Shown here one piece after another: positions 32,690 through 32,762 of a DNA stretch of 32,762 nt (its first letter is position 1; the number at the start of each line of letters is the position of its first letter). Source of the stretch: an uncultured Muribaculaceae bacterium (lineage in GTDB: Bacteria > Bacteroidota > Bacteroidia > Bacteroidales > Muribaculaceae); contig CAJUKD010000027.1 in the NCBI GenBank assembly GCA_910587235.1, positions 1 to 32,762 of the forward strand, given 5' to 3'. Both the position numbers and the translations under genes were made by a program. Below the pieces are notes generated by a model that was not told where the DNA came from, made no database searches, and was given only the letters and a program-made list of their open reading frames with translations.

Positions 32690-32712
32690 TGTCGTTCTAT
32701 TATGTTTAATAT
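31875..32712. repeat. 838-base perfect direct repeat, copy 2
   Basis: Second copy of the segment at 28433-29270. It ends 50 bases before the end of the window. Confidence 0.95.
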
Positions 32713-32762
32713 CATTGATGTCCCATTAAAATCGGAAAGAGTACTTTGAAATTGTTGAAATT

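Noticed and set aside
28309..32712. Composite transposon built on the SPFH repeats
   Set aside because: The repeats encode no transposase and have no terminal inverted repeats; one repeat boundary is a gradual homologous switch inside the gene.

Overview
The window looks like chromosomal DNA of a gut Bacteroidales bacterium, most likely in or near the Muribaculaceae. The reasons are a SusC/SusD pair, a type IX secretion protein (PorQ), paired rhomboid proteases with a membrane exo/endonuclease/phosphatase protein, A-rich rather than Shine-Dalgarno start regions, and several promoters of the Bacteroidetes form TTG-N19/20-TAnnTTTG. The family assignment is inference. I see no rRNA, tRNA, CRISPR array or IS transposase.

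Layout. (1) 68-7352, minus strand: an outer-membrane barrel protein, tsaD, cinA, two rhomboids, an EEP-domain membrane protein and a GH29 alpha-L-fucosidase, tightly packed. (2) 7353-8004: a 652-base divergent control region with candidate promoters, two inverted repeats and a small remnant of a second SusC-like N-terminus. (3) 8005-13258, plus strand: a susC/susD pair closed by a strong terminator. (4) 13516-17537, plus: pyrE, an SRPBCC-like protein, a Cys-rich exported protein, an SGNH hydrolase and an MBOAT acyltransferase; the last two look like a surface-glycan O-acetylation pair. (5) 17600-23562, plus: porQ, cmk, ispH, a DnaQ-like exonuclease, a small lipoprotein and priA. (6) 23563-32712: a rearranged accessory region.

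Region 6 is the most unusual part. A complete type III restriction-modification system (mod, res) and an SPFH/band-7 gene lie between the full-length priA and a second, truncated copy of the priA 3' end (about 30030-30400). The priA copies align without gaps, but by eye differ at about 49 of 357 bases. The truncated copy is fused to a beta-propeller gene that has lost its N-terminus, and is followed by an intact SGNH hydrolase and a second SPFH gene. The SPFH copies encode identical proteins. They share 838 identical bases, then switch abruptly to about 15 mostly silent differences in the last 124 bases. Just after the full priA are scrambled fragments of another SGNH hydrolase. I read this as a homeologous (Campbell-like) insertion of a circular donor segment carrying the RM system by crossover in priA, followed by recombination between the SPFH copies. 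A metagenome assembly join between two strains at the 838-base repeat is the main alternative.

Functionally, most of the window is housekeeping: tRNA t6A modification, pyrimidine synthesis, isoprenoid synthesis and replication restart. Envelope functions (SusCD, T9SS, rhomboids, MBOAT) and one defence island make up the rest.
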